64,000 nucleotides of DNA from Cardiocondyla obscurior (lineage: Eukaryota > Arthropoda > Insecta > Hymenoptera > Formicidae): the NCBI RefSeq assembly GCF_019399895.1, contig NC_091877.1, forward strand, positions 5,352,419 to 5,416,418, in the 5' to 3' direction. The stretch's first letter is position 1. Every line of letters begins with the position of its first letter. The position numbers and the translations under genes are program-made. The notes under the pieces are model-generated. The model was not told the origin of the DNA and did not search any database. It saw nothing but the letters and a program-made list of their open reading frames with translations. Shown here one piece after another: positions 32,858-43,579 of the stretch.

Positions 32858-33783
32858 TGTGTACAAATTGTAATTCAGTACAAGTGTACAGTACAAGTCT
32901 CTGAAAAGACATACTTTTAAATCAATTCTGAGACAATTTTTCATTAAAAAAATTTTGTCCAAAGCGTAGCTCTATAACAATAAAATAAAATAATTAGCTA
33001 CTCAACGAACATATATGATAGTCTAGGATGACACAACTCATCAGTAAACGTGCAGTGGAGCAGGAATCGCGGTGGCAATCAGTTGACCTCTTAGACACAA
33101 TACACTAACACAAAGAAACTCAGAAATTTAAACACATTTGATTTGAAGAAGGCGCACACGAACAAAGCAATCATATTAATTATAACTAATAATTGTTGCT
33201 TTTTATTTATATCAGAATTCAGATAATTTTCACTTGTAACGTCATTGTTTGAAAGCAAAGCAATTTTGCAGCTAAATACAGTCAGCAATTTAAACAAGTA
33301 ATCAATTTAATATAATAACGAAAATTTTTAATAAAATAACCAAAAAGTTCTATTTACAATATTTATACTTAAATTGACAAAAAACGTCCTTTTGAAGAGG
33401 GGCTAAAAAAATTGCTTGCACGGCAAAACTTACAATATTCCAAGCTACAGTTACCTGAAAGTAAGCGACTTACCACTTCGCGAGCGAGAAAAACGAAAAC
33501 GAACTAAATTTAAACGAGAAAAAATGCGTTGCCGACTTCTCCAAGCAGAGTGAGGGAACGGATTGTTTTCGTTGCAGTACTTATTCGTGGAAAGTTGAAA
33601 GCGTTTCAGGAAGTCAAAATTAAAAATGTTATTAATAGATTATCTGGCAACAAACATCAACTGATGGAATTTATTTCTTATTACAAACAAATGAGTTGAT
33701 TGCTTGTCAACAGGTGATCACACAATTCACTCATGTCATTGTGCTGCGAAAAGAGTTTCTAGATCGCATGTTTGTTGACATTT

Positions 33784-33920
33784 CGGAGACGAATCGGGAA
33801 AAAACTTAGATCGTCGTTCGCTACTGGCTTTAAAACAGCTAGGTTTTCGAAATTGTAGGGTGTTTTTCGAGAATTAAATCGGCCTTTTAAATCCGCTATG
33901 AATTTCCCGATTCGACTCCG
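33784..33920. repeat. Short inverted-repeat element
   Basis: CGGAGACGAATCGGGAAA (33,784-33,801) is mirrored with one mismatch by TTTCCCGATTCGACTCCG (33,903-33,920). The spacer is about 100 bp. It may be a small MITE or a structured relic. The rest of 32,858-34,061 has no recognisable gene. Confidence 0.5.
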
Positions 33921-34061
33921 AACAGTAATTCTGTTTTTATCCAACATTTATTAAATAACAAAAATAGTATAACATCACAAGTGAGAATTCCTTGAGTTCT
34001 GATGTAAATTCAAATTAAATGTGTTTAAGCTTGTGAGTTTATTTGTGTTAGTGTATCGTGT

Positions 34062-34584
34062 TGTTGTAACCCGATACAACAATAGCCTTAAGTAAGACTT
34101 AAGTAAGAACCGAATAATGAAATAATACGGAGTAAGATCTCGCAACAGATTTAAAAGAACACTATCTCAGCAACTCATCCAAATGAAAAGATTAAATAAA
34201 TATAAACCACGAAATAAAGAGTTGTGAGATCTTAATACCGAGAACAGCAGATTGCATGATCCAGTAACCGAGTAACAAAAATGCAATCTGCTGACATTGT
34301 AAGAACGACACAGTTAAATACCCGCAGATCGGCAGCGACGGGCAGTTGCTAATAACCTCACGCGTGTAACGTGAGATCTGTCGCGTGCCGTCATCAACCC
34401 GACACCTCGCGGAGACGAGCTCCGCGATAACGTAATAGAAAAGGACTTGAATAAGTGAATCTACGACCACTGTGTAAAAAACAATAAAAGAAAAGAACTT
34501 TATTAATCTACAAAACGTCTCCTGACTTGATAACATTCCGTTGGCTCCGAAGGACGGACCCCGTGCACCGGCCACGGTGCAACA
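34062..34584 (+). repeat. Solo LTR (family shared with 61,554)
   Basis: It starts TGTTGTAACCCGA and ends CACGGTGCAACA. The LTR at 61,554-61,936, which precedes a gag ORF, has the same start and end, so the borders support each other. An AATAAA near 34,484 fits a polyadenylation signal. Flanking GTGT/GTAT would be a 4-bp duplication with one mismatch. Sequence to the right (34,585-35,611) shows nothing I can name. Confidence 0.6.
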
Positions 34585-35611
34585 GTATGTAAGAAATCAA
34601 CTAATTGCCGCCGCGGGCCTTGCTCACGTTTGTTTCACGTTTAACGATAAGTTATGCCTATTATTGCCTATCATCTACATCGAACCAGTGAGTAACTAAC
34701 TATTTTATTTCATTGTTACAGAATTATTGTTTAAGAATGCGCTCAAATGCACTGCGCCCAATGGCGGCAGCACCTCGCGGGCGCACAGCAGCATTAATTG
34801 ATTACTAATTGATCCGATAATCAATTAGAGGCGTTTCCATGTTCCGCCCGCTCGATGCCGGTTCTGGTGCCGGCACATGTACGTTGGAACTCAACTAGAA
34901 AAAACGTACGCGACTTTTCTGAGTGATAGTGATAAATATTTTATTATTAGACGACCTTGGCCTGCACATCTGGACTCTCGAATTGATTAACTGAAGAATC
35001 TAGTGAACGGATTTAATAGAAAAACTCAAGATTACAGGTTTATCAAGATGTTCTGCTCATTCACGCCGCGAGGTTAGACACGCGGCAATGACTCGACTCT
35101 TAGACTAATACATAGAAAACCACGCGATTGATAGAATTAAGTGGCGTTCACTCACAGACAACTCCTAAACTTAGTACATGTAGACAGATTTCCGGACTCG
35201 TGTCAGTGATGGACACTTACTAGTGTCACATGTATAGTGAGTGATACGCGAATGCTACATGAATTCATTCACAATTAACGCGTAATTATAAGACAGGCGG
35301 TAACTTCCACATGTCTCCACTTATGTATATAATTGTACATAAAACATAAATAAATTATTATTATAACTAATATTTCAACAACTGCGCTTTGGACAAAATT
35401 TTTAAAGACAAAAAATCCACTCAAGATTTATTTAAAAATATGCTCTTTTAAAAACTATATACTTGTTCTGAATAACCCTAGATAGAAATTTTTTTTTTAA
35501 TAAAGCTAAAAAAATTTACGATATATAACTTCTTACAATTATTTATATTTGTATTTTATTTAGAAACTTTTTATGTAAACACGTTTTTATGTAGAAGATT
35601 GAAGTACTTAC

Positions 35612-36603
35612 AGTAATTATCCGAAAACCGTAAAAAGCGAAATGTATTGCAAAGTACACGAATAAGAAAAGAAGAATTAGGTTATATGTATCTTCAATAA
35701 TGTCAATGGCTCTATAAAGAATAATTCCTATATTACATCCACATAGTGAAGTACTGTGATTATATTACTTATAGTTTATATCAATTATATTAGCATAAAT
35801 AAATATCAAACCTAAGCAAACGCTTATGTTTTATTATACAATATTTTAACACCTCATGAGAATTTATACAATTGTCCAAACTTGATAAATGATTTTTGAG
35901 AATCTCTAATTGACCACATATATGAAAAATCATTAATCCGAGAAAATTATCGATTCCACTATAAGTCATCACTGCAAGAATAACGTAAATAGATTGACTA
36001 ATAAACGTCAGTTCGTATTGCGGACTTTTTGTTACGTCATAAATGTAATAAGTTTGTAAAGGCATTGGTCCGCCTGGATCAGTGATAGTCGTGTCTCTCA
36101 TCGATATTCCAAAACTCGGAAGTACAATCACAAAAAAGCATGCCATTCCCATTAAGAAATATGCGATAATAATTAGTATACGCGCATTACGTGCTCGTCG
36201 AATCATTATGCTTCTTTCTTGGACACTTTTCAATTTCACCCAGTCTTCCACGATCATATTTATAATTGGCGAAATAGCTTCAAAAATAGTAATATTAAAA
36301 ATTTAAATACATTTATTACATAATTATATTTACCTTCTTTTTTCCACCAGAAGATTATAATTTTTATCGAACAAGTCATTGCAGGTAGAGTCAATTGTAA
36401 ATTGTCTAGTATCAATATAATATTCCCAAAAATTCTTGTTAATGAGTGTACAGAAGGAATGAGGATACCAAGCGTTATACTCAAAAAAGTAACAAGCACT
36501 CGAAAATTGCATATAAATCTTTGTCGAAAACTTTGTGCAGTATTAGGCCAAAGTCCAATTAAATTTAAAGCAAAACGATTCAATCTCACTGCCCATTCGA
36601 AAT
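35612..36603 (-). pseudogene. Insect odorant receptor (7tm_6), partial gene
   Basis: Odorant receptors form ligand-gated channels with Orco in olfactory neurons. Three minus-strand exons join in phase: 36,603-36,334, 36,277-35,812 and 35,711-35,612. The introns are 56 and 100 bp with GT-AG ends (donors GTAAAT, GTTTGA, and GTAAGT after exon 3). Exon 1 starts behind CTAG with DFEWAVRLNRF-LNLIGLWP-like text, typical of ant receptors, and holds two membrane segments. Exon 2 holds two more, with YSGIDNFLGLMIFHICGQLE. Exon 3 holds FLFVYFAIHFAFYGFRIIT. About 278 residues are covered of the usual 380-400. I find neither the start exon nor the conserved C-terminal exons in the next kilobase, so it is a fragment or pseudogene. 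Confidence 0.82.
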
Positions 36604-36613
36604 CTAGTTGCAA

Positions 36614-37047
36614 AAATTTTAATAAGTTTAAAATTTATCATTAATAAGATTAGTTGCATTAATTTTGGGTAAGGTTCCGAAAAGAGGTTCCCTCCGATTT
36701 TAATGAAACTCCGTGTGCCTATGTAACTTTTTACCCTGATTATGAATATCAAGGTTATTATTGGCGATTATTCCATTTCCATAAAATTAGACATAAAAAA
36801 AACCCGTAAAATTAGTCTTTTTTATATTTTTAAATAATAAAAATGTAGAAAAATGCTTCAGACAAAACTTGTAACTTTTAAAAAGATAAACATTTTTGGT
36901 CCTAAAGGTTTTTATTGTAGAACTAATATTTTTTTAAGAAAAACGAGATTTTCAAAAAAAATTTTAAACTTTTGTAAAATTTTACTAACGTGGACCGCTA
37001 AATATCGGAAGATTAAAATTGATTAGGGTAGATTGGGGTAAGTCAAA
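36614..37047. other. Gene-free AT-rich flank of the receptor
   Basis: No coding signal was found upstream of the receptor up to copy B of the TG...CA element. The final 35 bp are G-rich (GATTAGGGTAGATTGGGGTA), continuing the degenerate TTAGG-like run found at 39,783. Confidence 0.4.
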
Positions 37048-37806
37048 TGTTACGTCTCCGACTCCGCGTCTCTTTTTTTCGACATATATTAGAAAATTTA
37101 GTTAAGGGGGAGGTAGACCGTAGTCCATGGCAACACAAAAGGAAAACTTCAGAACCTTTCAGAAAGACAATTCATAAAACAATAACATATTCTGAGACAA
37201 GTTGTTGCGTGAAAGCATAAAAAACATGCAACAAATTGTAAACAGGCGCTAACGAAAACTAGACAAAGGAATTTGTCTAGACATAATACAAAAAAAATCA
37301 AAACCTAAGGGGCTCATAAATATTTTAACTTTGATAACCTGTCCATCACAGGAAAAGAAAAATAACTTGTTCTTAAAATTGTAATTTCGCATAGATCCTG
37401 AGCTTTAGAAAAATCAAGGGCGCGAGAGGTCCGTAATTACCGGAGTATGTGGTGCAAACAAAAGCAATAAAGTCAGGTAACAATGCGTCGTACGGATGGT
37501 AGAAGTTTCCCCACCATCTCTCTTTAAAAATGATAATAAAATTCTGGAAGGCTCGGAAAGGAAAACTCCTTAAAGCGGGGGTATTTTGTAGACATCTTAT
37601 TCTTAAAAACCAATGGATCTCGGGAACTCCTCACCAAAAACTAGAAACTAAGGGCGAAAACTTAGAAGTTTAAAAAATAGAGAAGGGATGGGGTGCGAAT
37701 GCCCAATAATTTTAAGATAGAAAAAGTGGAGGAACAAGCTCAGCAAATGAAAGATTAGAATTTCAGAAAAGTAAAATTCGGGAATATTCCTCCCCTTTTC
37801 CGAGTT

Positions 37807-37814
37807 TATAAAAT
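37807..37814 (+). promoter_or_regulatory. TATA box of copy B
   Basis: TATAAAAT is followed by the conserved CTTGTGTTTTGACGGAGCA. The exon it drives ends at the GTAAGT donor at 37,938. Confidence 0.6.
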
Positions 37815-38376
37815 CTTGTGTTTTGACGGAGCACGCTCTTTTGCATCCCAGCTACAGCCGCATAAATTTTTGTAAAACTATCGTGAGTGCTACTCAGTGC
37901 AAAATCGCAGAAGAAGCATCGAGAAGATCTCTTAAAAGTAAGTCTCAACGATTCATTATGTATTGTCGCAAAAATTGATTCCACTAAATGTATTGTTTAA
38001 ATCAAGTGTTCTTTTATTTCAATCAAAGAAAGAAGGAAAAGTCCGAGTCGGAGTTCCGAAGTTTTGATTCTGTCCGTTTGTTTCTGTGGTAAATCGAATG
38101 TGTAAGAAAAACTGCTTCCGAATATCGGCTAGGATACGCTGTCGAAAAACCAGCAATTTACGGTGGTTCGCGCCGCGAAATATTGCTGGAAGTTTGGCGA
38201 CTATCCACGGCTAAAGAATCGGCAAGCGATTCTCGCCAGAAATGAACCACGGAGATTCATTCATGGACGAGTTAAAAGCTTTGAAAAACGTCGGTAACGA
38301 GTCTCCTTCGCCTCTTTCTTTGTTAATCTTGTAAAATTCTATTCAAATGAAATTAAAATTAAATTATGAATTTTAG

Positions 38377-39215
38377 TGGAATCCAATAATAAGAAAACGA
38401 TAAAGAAGAGCCGGGCGCGAAGAAATAAACAGATACGGAATCTGAAGGAGTTGGTCCGCCTGTTTTTTATACAATATTTGCTCGCGGCGGCGCCAAGCGA
38501 GGAGGTGTTTGTGTCTCCTGCGCGCAACGAAGAGAGACCGTGGTCTCCACGTCCGGGCCCTCCGCCACCGTCGCTTATCCACGGAGACCCGAAACCGTTA
38601 TTCGAATATGTCCCGCCCGAGGAAATTCCTAATGACCATCTGGAAACATCGGCCGACATCCTAAATTTATCGAATCAGTCCACGGAGCCGGGATCGGAAC
38701 AATTCCGCCCCACGACTCCATCTTATACTCCAAATTCATCCCTCATCTCCGAACCACGGTTTCCCGGAGGTGAGCCTCGGGCCTGTTCCTTTCCTCTCTC
38801 ACCGCCTCCTTTTCCGTTCGAACCCGAGGAAGCCGACTTTCTGGGCGAAGATGAATCCATCTCTCTCCCAGAAGTAGACTTCCTCGATCAACCTCCATCT
38901 CCCGTCCCGAGTATTGAGGTTCTCGAAGAGCATCCGGAACCAAGGGAGGTTAGAGACCCTCTCCTGGAGCTCATACGCAGGGCCTGTACTCCGTGAACAG
39001 ATCCTGTTCCGAAAAAGGCCTTCTCCATCGGCCCTGACCATTTTGAGCCAGAAGAGATCAGGAGACAGGCAGCTCGTTCTGCTCCTGATTCTCACTTTTT
39101 TATATATTATCCCGGCGTGGAATTTCCTTTCCTGGCCCCGATGCGACTGATCGACCTGGTCTTCCCGAGATCTACAGCGAGGGTGATAGAAATTGAGGAG
39201 ATCACCCTGGATTAA
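38377..39215 (+). pseudogene. Proline-rich protein encoded in the TG...CA element (copy B)
   Basis: The coding exon starts right after the AG at 38,375-38,376 with TGGAATCC. The donor exon ends in AAAA before GTAAGT (37,938), so the spliced message would read AAA-ATG-GAA, giving a start codon split by the intron. The frame is open to a TGA (38,994-38,996), where copy A has TGG (Trp). It then continues in frame to the common stop at 39,215 with a C-terminus containing FLAPMRLIDLVFP and ARVIEIEEITLD. Each copy is thus broken by a different single stop. The middle is Pro/Glu/Ser-rich with little predicted order. No family is recognised. Confidence 0.62.
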
Positions 39216-39782
39216 AAACATTTATACACACACACACACATACATTTTCTGTAAACACTCACTCGGTTCTTTCGCAATGTTAAATTTATATTTGTTAATC
39301 AGACTAAACCCATTTTCTTACTTTTTAATTTTTTCTGTCAGAACGATAATTTTATTTTTATATTTTAAACAGAACAACTAATACTTAAATTGTTAATTAT
39401 ATTTGCCGAAACGTTAAATCTTGGTTTTAAAATGTTTATCATAATGACTAGTATTAAATTTGTTAATTTTTGTTTGGAAATTCTGAGTTAATCGTTTTAT
39501 AATTACCCTCAATATCTTCCATAAGCGAATAATCACGCCAGATTCTATCCCAGAGAATAAGGATTCACCTCCTTTCTCTAAAAAAGAATCAAATACGCGC
39601 TCAAATTAAATCTTAAATTATTGAATACTTAATCTGCGCGTAAAATAGCGTGATTTTGGAACTCGAATCCTACGCAAAATGCGGTGGTGCGTCAATTCCC
39701 TACCTTACCCACGAATGCCTTTCCTGAGGATTTTCTCCAAATAATTATTTAATAAAAATATATTCCTTTTGACGTAACACAA

Positions 39783-39821
39783 AATAGGTTGGAGTAGGTT
39801 AGGATAGGTTGATGTAGGTCC
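39783..39821 (+). repeat. Degenerate TTAGG-like G-rich run
   Basis: TAGGTTGGAGTAGGTTAGGA and then TAGGTTGATGTAGGTC resemble decayed insect telomeric TTAGG repeats. With copy B removed, the G-rich 37,021-37,047 joins onto this run. It lies directly upstream of the first R1-clade LINE. Confidence 0.4.
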
Positions 39822-39844
39822 CAACGTCAGATGTTCCAATTAAA

Positions 39845-41902
39845 TTGAAGAAAACAGCGAACGAAATGGTGGAGCGATTTCTTGACGAGAACCGTAGCGC
39901 TCCAACTTGCGATCTTGCTGCCCAGGTTCTGGACGACATGAATCAAGTCCTCAAAGTATCTGGTGTTTCCAAGGGCCTTCAAAGTAGGTTGGCGGGCGCC
40001 CTTAAGCAGGCAGCTTGCCGCACGAGAACCAATATTACGGCTTTGGTAGTTAGGTCTAGTGGCCAACAAGAGAAAAGTCAGGAAGATATTTTCCTGACTT
40101 TACAGAAACAGCGGGATGACGCTCGTAAGGAATGTGTTAACCTCCGTGAAGAACTTCGAGCCCTTCGTGTTAGGGCTGCAGAAATGCCGACTCTGATTGA
40201 GGGTCGTAGCTCTCCGCCACCACGTAGGCTCTCTTTGGAGGCGCCAACATCTCCTCGTACTAATTCGAGGAAGAGTACGGTTCAGGACGTAACCCCTGGC
40301 TCTTTCCGGGTCTTGGATAGATCTAAGGCTCCCAGACAATCTTCCAGGGGTGCATATAGCACGCTTGATGGAGGAGCATCGGAGAGTGAGACGAACGAGG
40401 CGCAATTAAAACACCTTGACGGTGTTTTCGTTTTGTGGTGTCAGAGGCGTTTTGGAGAATCTCCTCCTTTCTCTCTCCGCAAAATACAGAGTGGCAAGGC
40501 TTCACAAACATCTCGTAAAGCCGTTGCCTCTACAAGTAGTGCGAAAAAGGCCTTAATTCCTCCTTCTTTCAGCAAAAAGAAGAAGAAGGCATCAGAAAAG
40601 TCGATCTCTAGTGGCCAAAGAAGTAAGGAGAGTAAGGGGGTTAATAATTTGCCTTTTCCTTCTGCCCCGACAACAGCGAAGGAATCCGTTTTGCCGCTCT
40701 TGCCTAACTCGTCATTGATCCAAACCACGGAGACTTGGGCCATGGTGGCAAGTAGGACAAAACAGAAGTCGATAAAAAAGATTGTTGCGAAGCAACCCCC
40801 CGCTTTGGCACAGCAGCCTTCGGCTGCCAAGAAAGAAGGAGTTAAAAAGAAGACCCCCGGAATAAAGACCTCTTTTAGTGGTAAGGGACAACAGAACCGC
40901 CAGGCGGACTCTGCAAAAAAGCAGGGCCAAAAGACTTCTCAGAGAAAAGCCCCTTGCAACGCCGCCGTGACGGTTACGTGTCCCAGGGTCACATATGACA
41001 AGACTCTGAAGCTTGTCAAATCTAAGGTGTCCTTGGAAGAATTGGGAATTCCATCAGTAAGGACAAAACGTGCCCTTACTGGTGCAATTATATATGAGGT
41101 GATGAGCGAGGACAGCGCCAAGAAGGCAGACCTCCTTGTTATTCAAATGATGGAGGCGTTAAAGGGATGTGAAGATGTCAAGGTCTCACGTTTGGTTAAA
41201 ATGGGAAAGATGTGTCTGAGAGGTCTCGACGACGCTACTACTCCCAGGGAGATCATAGCAGCCATAGCCCTGGCGACGGGCCGCTCCTTTTGAAATATAA
41301 AGGTTGGAAATATTAGGCCAACAAATGACGGCCTCTCTGCCGTTCTGGTGCGTCTTCCCCTGGCGGCTGCAAATAAAATTGCATCTGCGGGGGAGCGCAT
41401 CAGAATTGGTTGGATTTCAGTTAAGACCGAAACTTTGGTAGAGCGCCCCTTGCAGTGTTATAAGTGCCTGCAAGGGGGACACTTTCAGAGTAAGTACCCG
41501 ACGTCCGTAGATCGCAGCGACTGTTGCTACCGCTGTGGAACGCCGGGACACAAAATGGCGGAGTGTACGTTTGATCCCTGTTGCCCAGTTTGCAAGGACG
41601 CTGGGCGCAGTTACAAACATAAGCTGGGCGGCGCTGCTTGTCCAGCCCAGTTTAAGCAGGCTCGTGGTTCCGGCCGCGTAGCCATGTCAAAAGCTAAAAT
41701 GGCTCCTCTTACTAAGCAACCTAAGCCAAAAAGAGAACCATCATTGAGATGGAAGTTTACGTCCTCAGAGAAGCCACAGACACCTGAAAACTTTAGAATG
41801 CAGTTGAAAAAGGCTTCTAAAGAGGTCCCGATGGCCTGTGAGGCCACAGAGAAAGCCGGCCCGGAGGAGGCTGAGGTACGGCCTAGCCTTCACAGCCATT
41901 AG
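39845..41902 (+). pseudogene. R1-clade ORF1 (copy 1), one in-frame stop
   Basis: The frame runs through about 680 codons with one TGA (41,291-41,293) before the zinc-knuckle part. Early residues include a coiled-coil-like stretch (LQKQRDDARKECVNLREEL). The middle is Lys/Ser-rich. The domain VTVTCPRVTYDKTLKLVKSK ... ELGIPSVRTKRALTGAIIYEV is the RRM-like region of these ORF1 proteins. Three CCHC knuckles follow: CYKCLQGGHFQSKY (last Cys is Tyr), CYRCGTPGHKMAEC and CPVCKDAGRSYKHKLGGAAC. The protein would coat element RNA. ORF2 starts close to its end. Confidence 0.85.
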
Positions 41903-42172
41903 GCTCCTTCAAAGTAATTTAAACCACGCCCGAAAGGCCCAAGATTTATTTCTTCATGTCCTCGCGGAGCGTGGTTTTGGATTGGGAATCGCTGCGGAGC
42001 CTTATCGAGTCCTCCCCAGGACATCCCTCCTGGGCCCGGGACACCAAAAACTCCGTAGCAATTACGTAGACGCCACTTGGGCACCCGTGCACCCCTGCAA
42101 GCTGTGGTGAGGGGTGGGTTAGCGTGCAGTGGGCCCACGTTATTATTGTAGGTGTATATTTATCTCTGTTGT
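41889..42172 (+). pseudogene. R1-clade ORF2 start, endonuclease fragment (copy 1)
   Basis: RLLQSNLNHARKAQDLFLHV then ERGFGLGIAAEPYRV is the N-terminal apurinic-type endonuclease block (conserved N and E). It continues to GWVSVQWAHVIIVGVYISL and then stops at the mariner-type insertion. The remaining endonuclease, with DFNAKS and SDHR motifs seen in copy 3, is missing here. The insertion was therefore accompanied or followed by a deletion. Confidence 0.78.
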
Positions 42173-43573
42173 AATTTTTATTAACTGTTATATTCGTGAT
42201 AATTTGAGGGAATAATAATTATCAAAAAATGTTCGTACTGCAGGGTTCCTCGCACAGAGCAGGAGAGACGCATCTTTTCCAGACTCTATCCTCTGGACTG
42301 ACGAGTCGACGTTTACGCCAAACGGCGTAATTAATTTAAAGAACCGCCTTTACTGGTCGGATGAAAATCCACATGTTATTAGACAGGGAGCTTTTCAATA
42401 TCGATGGTCCATAAATGTATGGGCGGGACTCATCGATAATCATGTGGCAAGTACAAACGGAAAAAAACAATTATTTTATTAAATACTCTGTAACAAAAAT
42501 TTTTTTTTATTTGTATTAGATTGGTCCATATTTTCTTCCGCCACGTTTAACCGGCGAATTTTATGAATATTTTTTGGACACCGAGCTCCCTGGTCTTCTT
42601 GAAAATATTCCGCTGACAACAAGAAAACATGATTTACCAGCACGACGGGGCACCGGCTCATTGGTCGAGGAGTACGCCGACTTTTAGACGCTTTCGCGAC
42701 AGGTGGATCGGTCGTGGTGGTCCAATTATTTGGCCACCACGATCGCCAGATTTGACTCCGCTGGACTATTTTTTATGGGGACACATAAAAAACTTAGTCG
42801 AGCCTCAGCGAAACGGCACTATAAACAAGGTACGCGAGGCCATCGTTGCGGCCTTCGCTACCATTACGTCGCATATGGTTCATCAAGCGACGCAAGACGT
42901 TGTTCGAAGGGCTCGACTCTGCGTGCAACAAAGAGGAGAGCACTTTGAACAATTTTTAAATTAAACAATGACAGTGGATTAGGCCTACCGGGGATACCAC
43001 GATAAAAAAAACGCACTATGCTATCTACCGCTAGGTAGTGAGGAAATGATAGCACATCTTAATATTAATAATTTCCTAATATTAAAAATACGTTTTATTT
43101 GATGTCCGAAATCCTAAAGACAGCATAATATGTTAATGTTAATATCGTGCTTTCGGAAGCGCGGAAACATTAAATTGTTTGTCGGCACGGTATCATATGA
43201 TCGCGAGCGCATTCGTTTCATCTTTGCCGCAAAAACTTCAATACGTGATTGTTTCTTTCTAAGTTGACTCAGATTATATCTTTAAAAACACCGTCGCCGC
43301 CGCGGCCGCGGCCGGCCCCTAAGTTGCTTAGAGCTCATTCGCCGAACCCGCTCGCCAATCAGTATTATTCGACTCGGCTACTTTCTGCAGAAAACAAAAC
43401 AATGCCATTGCCGCGCCCAGCCCATAGATTTCTTAGCGTTCATTCGCCGAGACATAATAATTTTTATAAAATCAACGGTTACGAATTTTGCATAATTGTA
43501 TAGGACTTTTCGTTTTAAAATATTCTTGTCTACCCCAAAATTTCGGGAGTGACAAAACGAACCGGACACCCTG
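42173..43573 (+). mobile_element. IS630-Tc1-mariner-type DNA element, left end lost
   Basis: The right end reads ACCGGACACCCTG followed by TA (43,574-43,575), the usual mariner-type terminus. A transposase fragment occupies 42,254-42,964. I could not find the matching left terminus. 42,965-43,560 is untranslated sequence with a GC-rich block near 43,290. It sits inside R1 copy 1. Confidence 0.7.
42254..42964 (+). pseudogene. Mariner-type transposase with a short intron
   Basis: Two coding blocks flank a 73-bp intron-like gap. The first ends with SINVWAGLIDNHV and has LWTDESTF (Asp codon 42,300-42,302). The second begins IGPYFLPPRLTGEFYEYFLD. The gap runs from GCAAGT (42,447) to a pyrimidine-rich TATTAG (42,519), a GC-AG intron. 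A frameshift near 42,629 leads into YQHDGAPAHW (Asp at 42,644-42,646) and SPDLTPLDYFLWGHIKNLV. By my count the second Asp and the Asp of PLDY are separated by 39 residues (DD39D-like). The N-terminal DNA-binding part is missing. Confidence 0.72.
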
Positions 43574-43579
43574 TATAAC

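Larger units (their letters stand above)
37048..39779 (+). mobile_element. 2.7 kb TG...CA element, copy B
   Basis: Ends are TGTTACGTC and GACGTAACA, flanked by CAAA (37,044-37,047 and 39,780-39,783). It aligns with copy A (7,015-9,806) along its length with many substitutions and small indels. The promoter, donor, acceptor and ORF are all in the same places. The acceptor AG is intact here (38,375-38,376), unlike in copy A. The 3' part (39,216-39,779) is AT-rich and starts with a (CA)n run. As with copy A, it may be a very long solo LTR. Confidence 0.78.
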
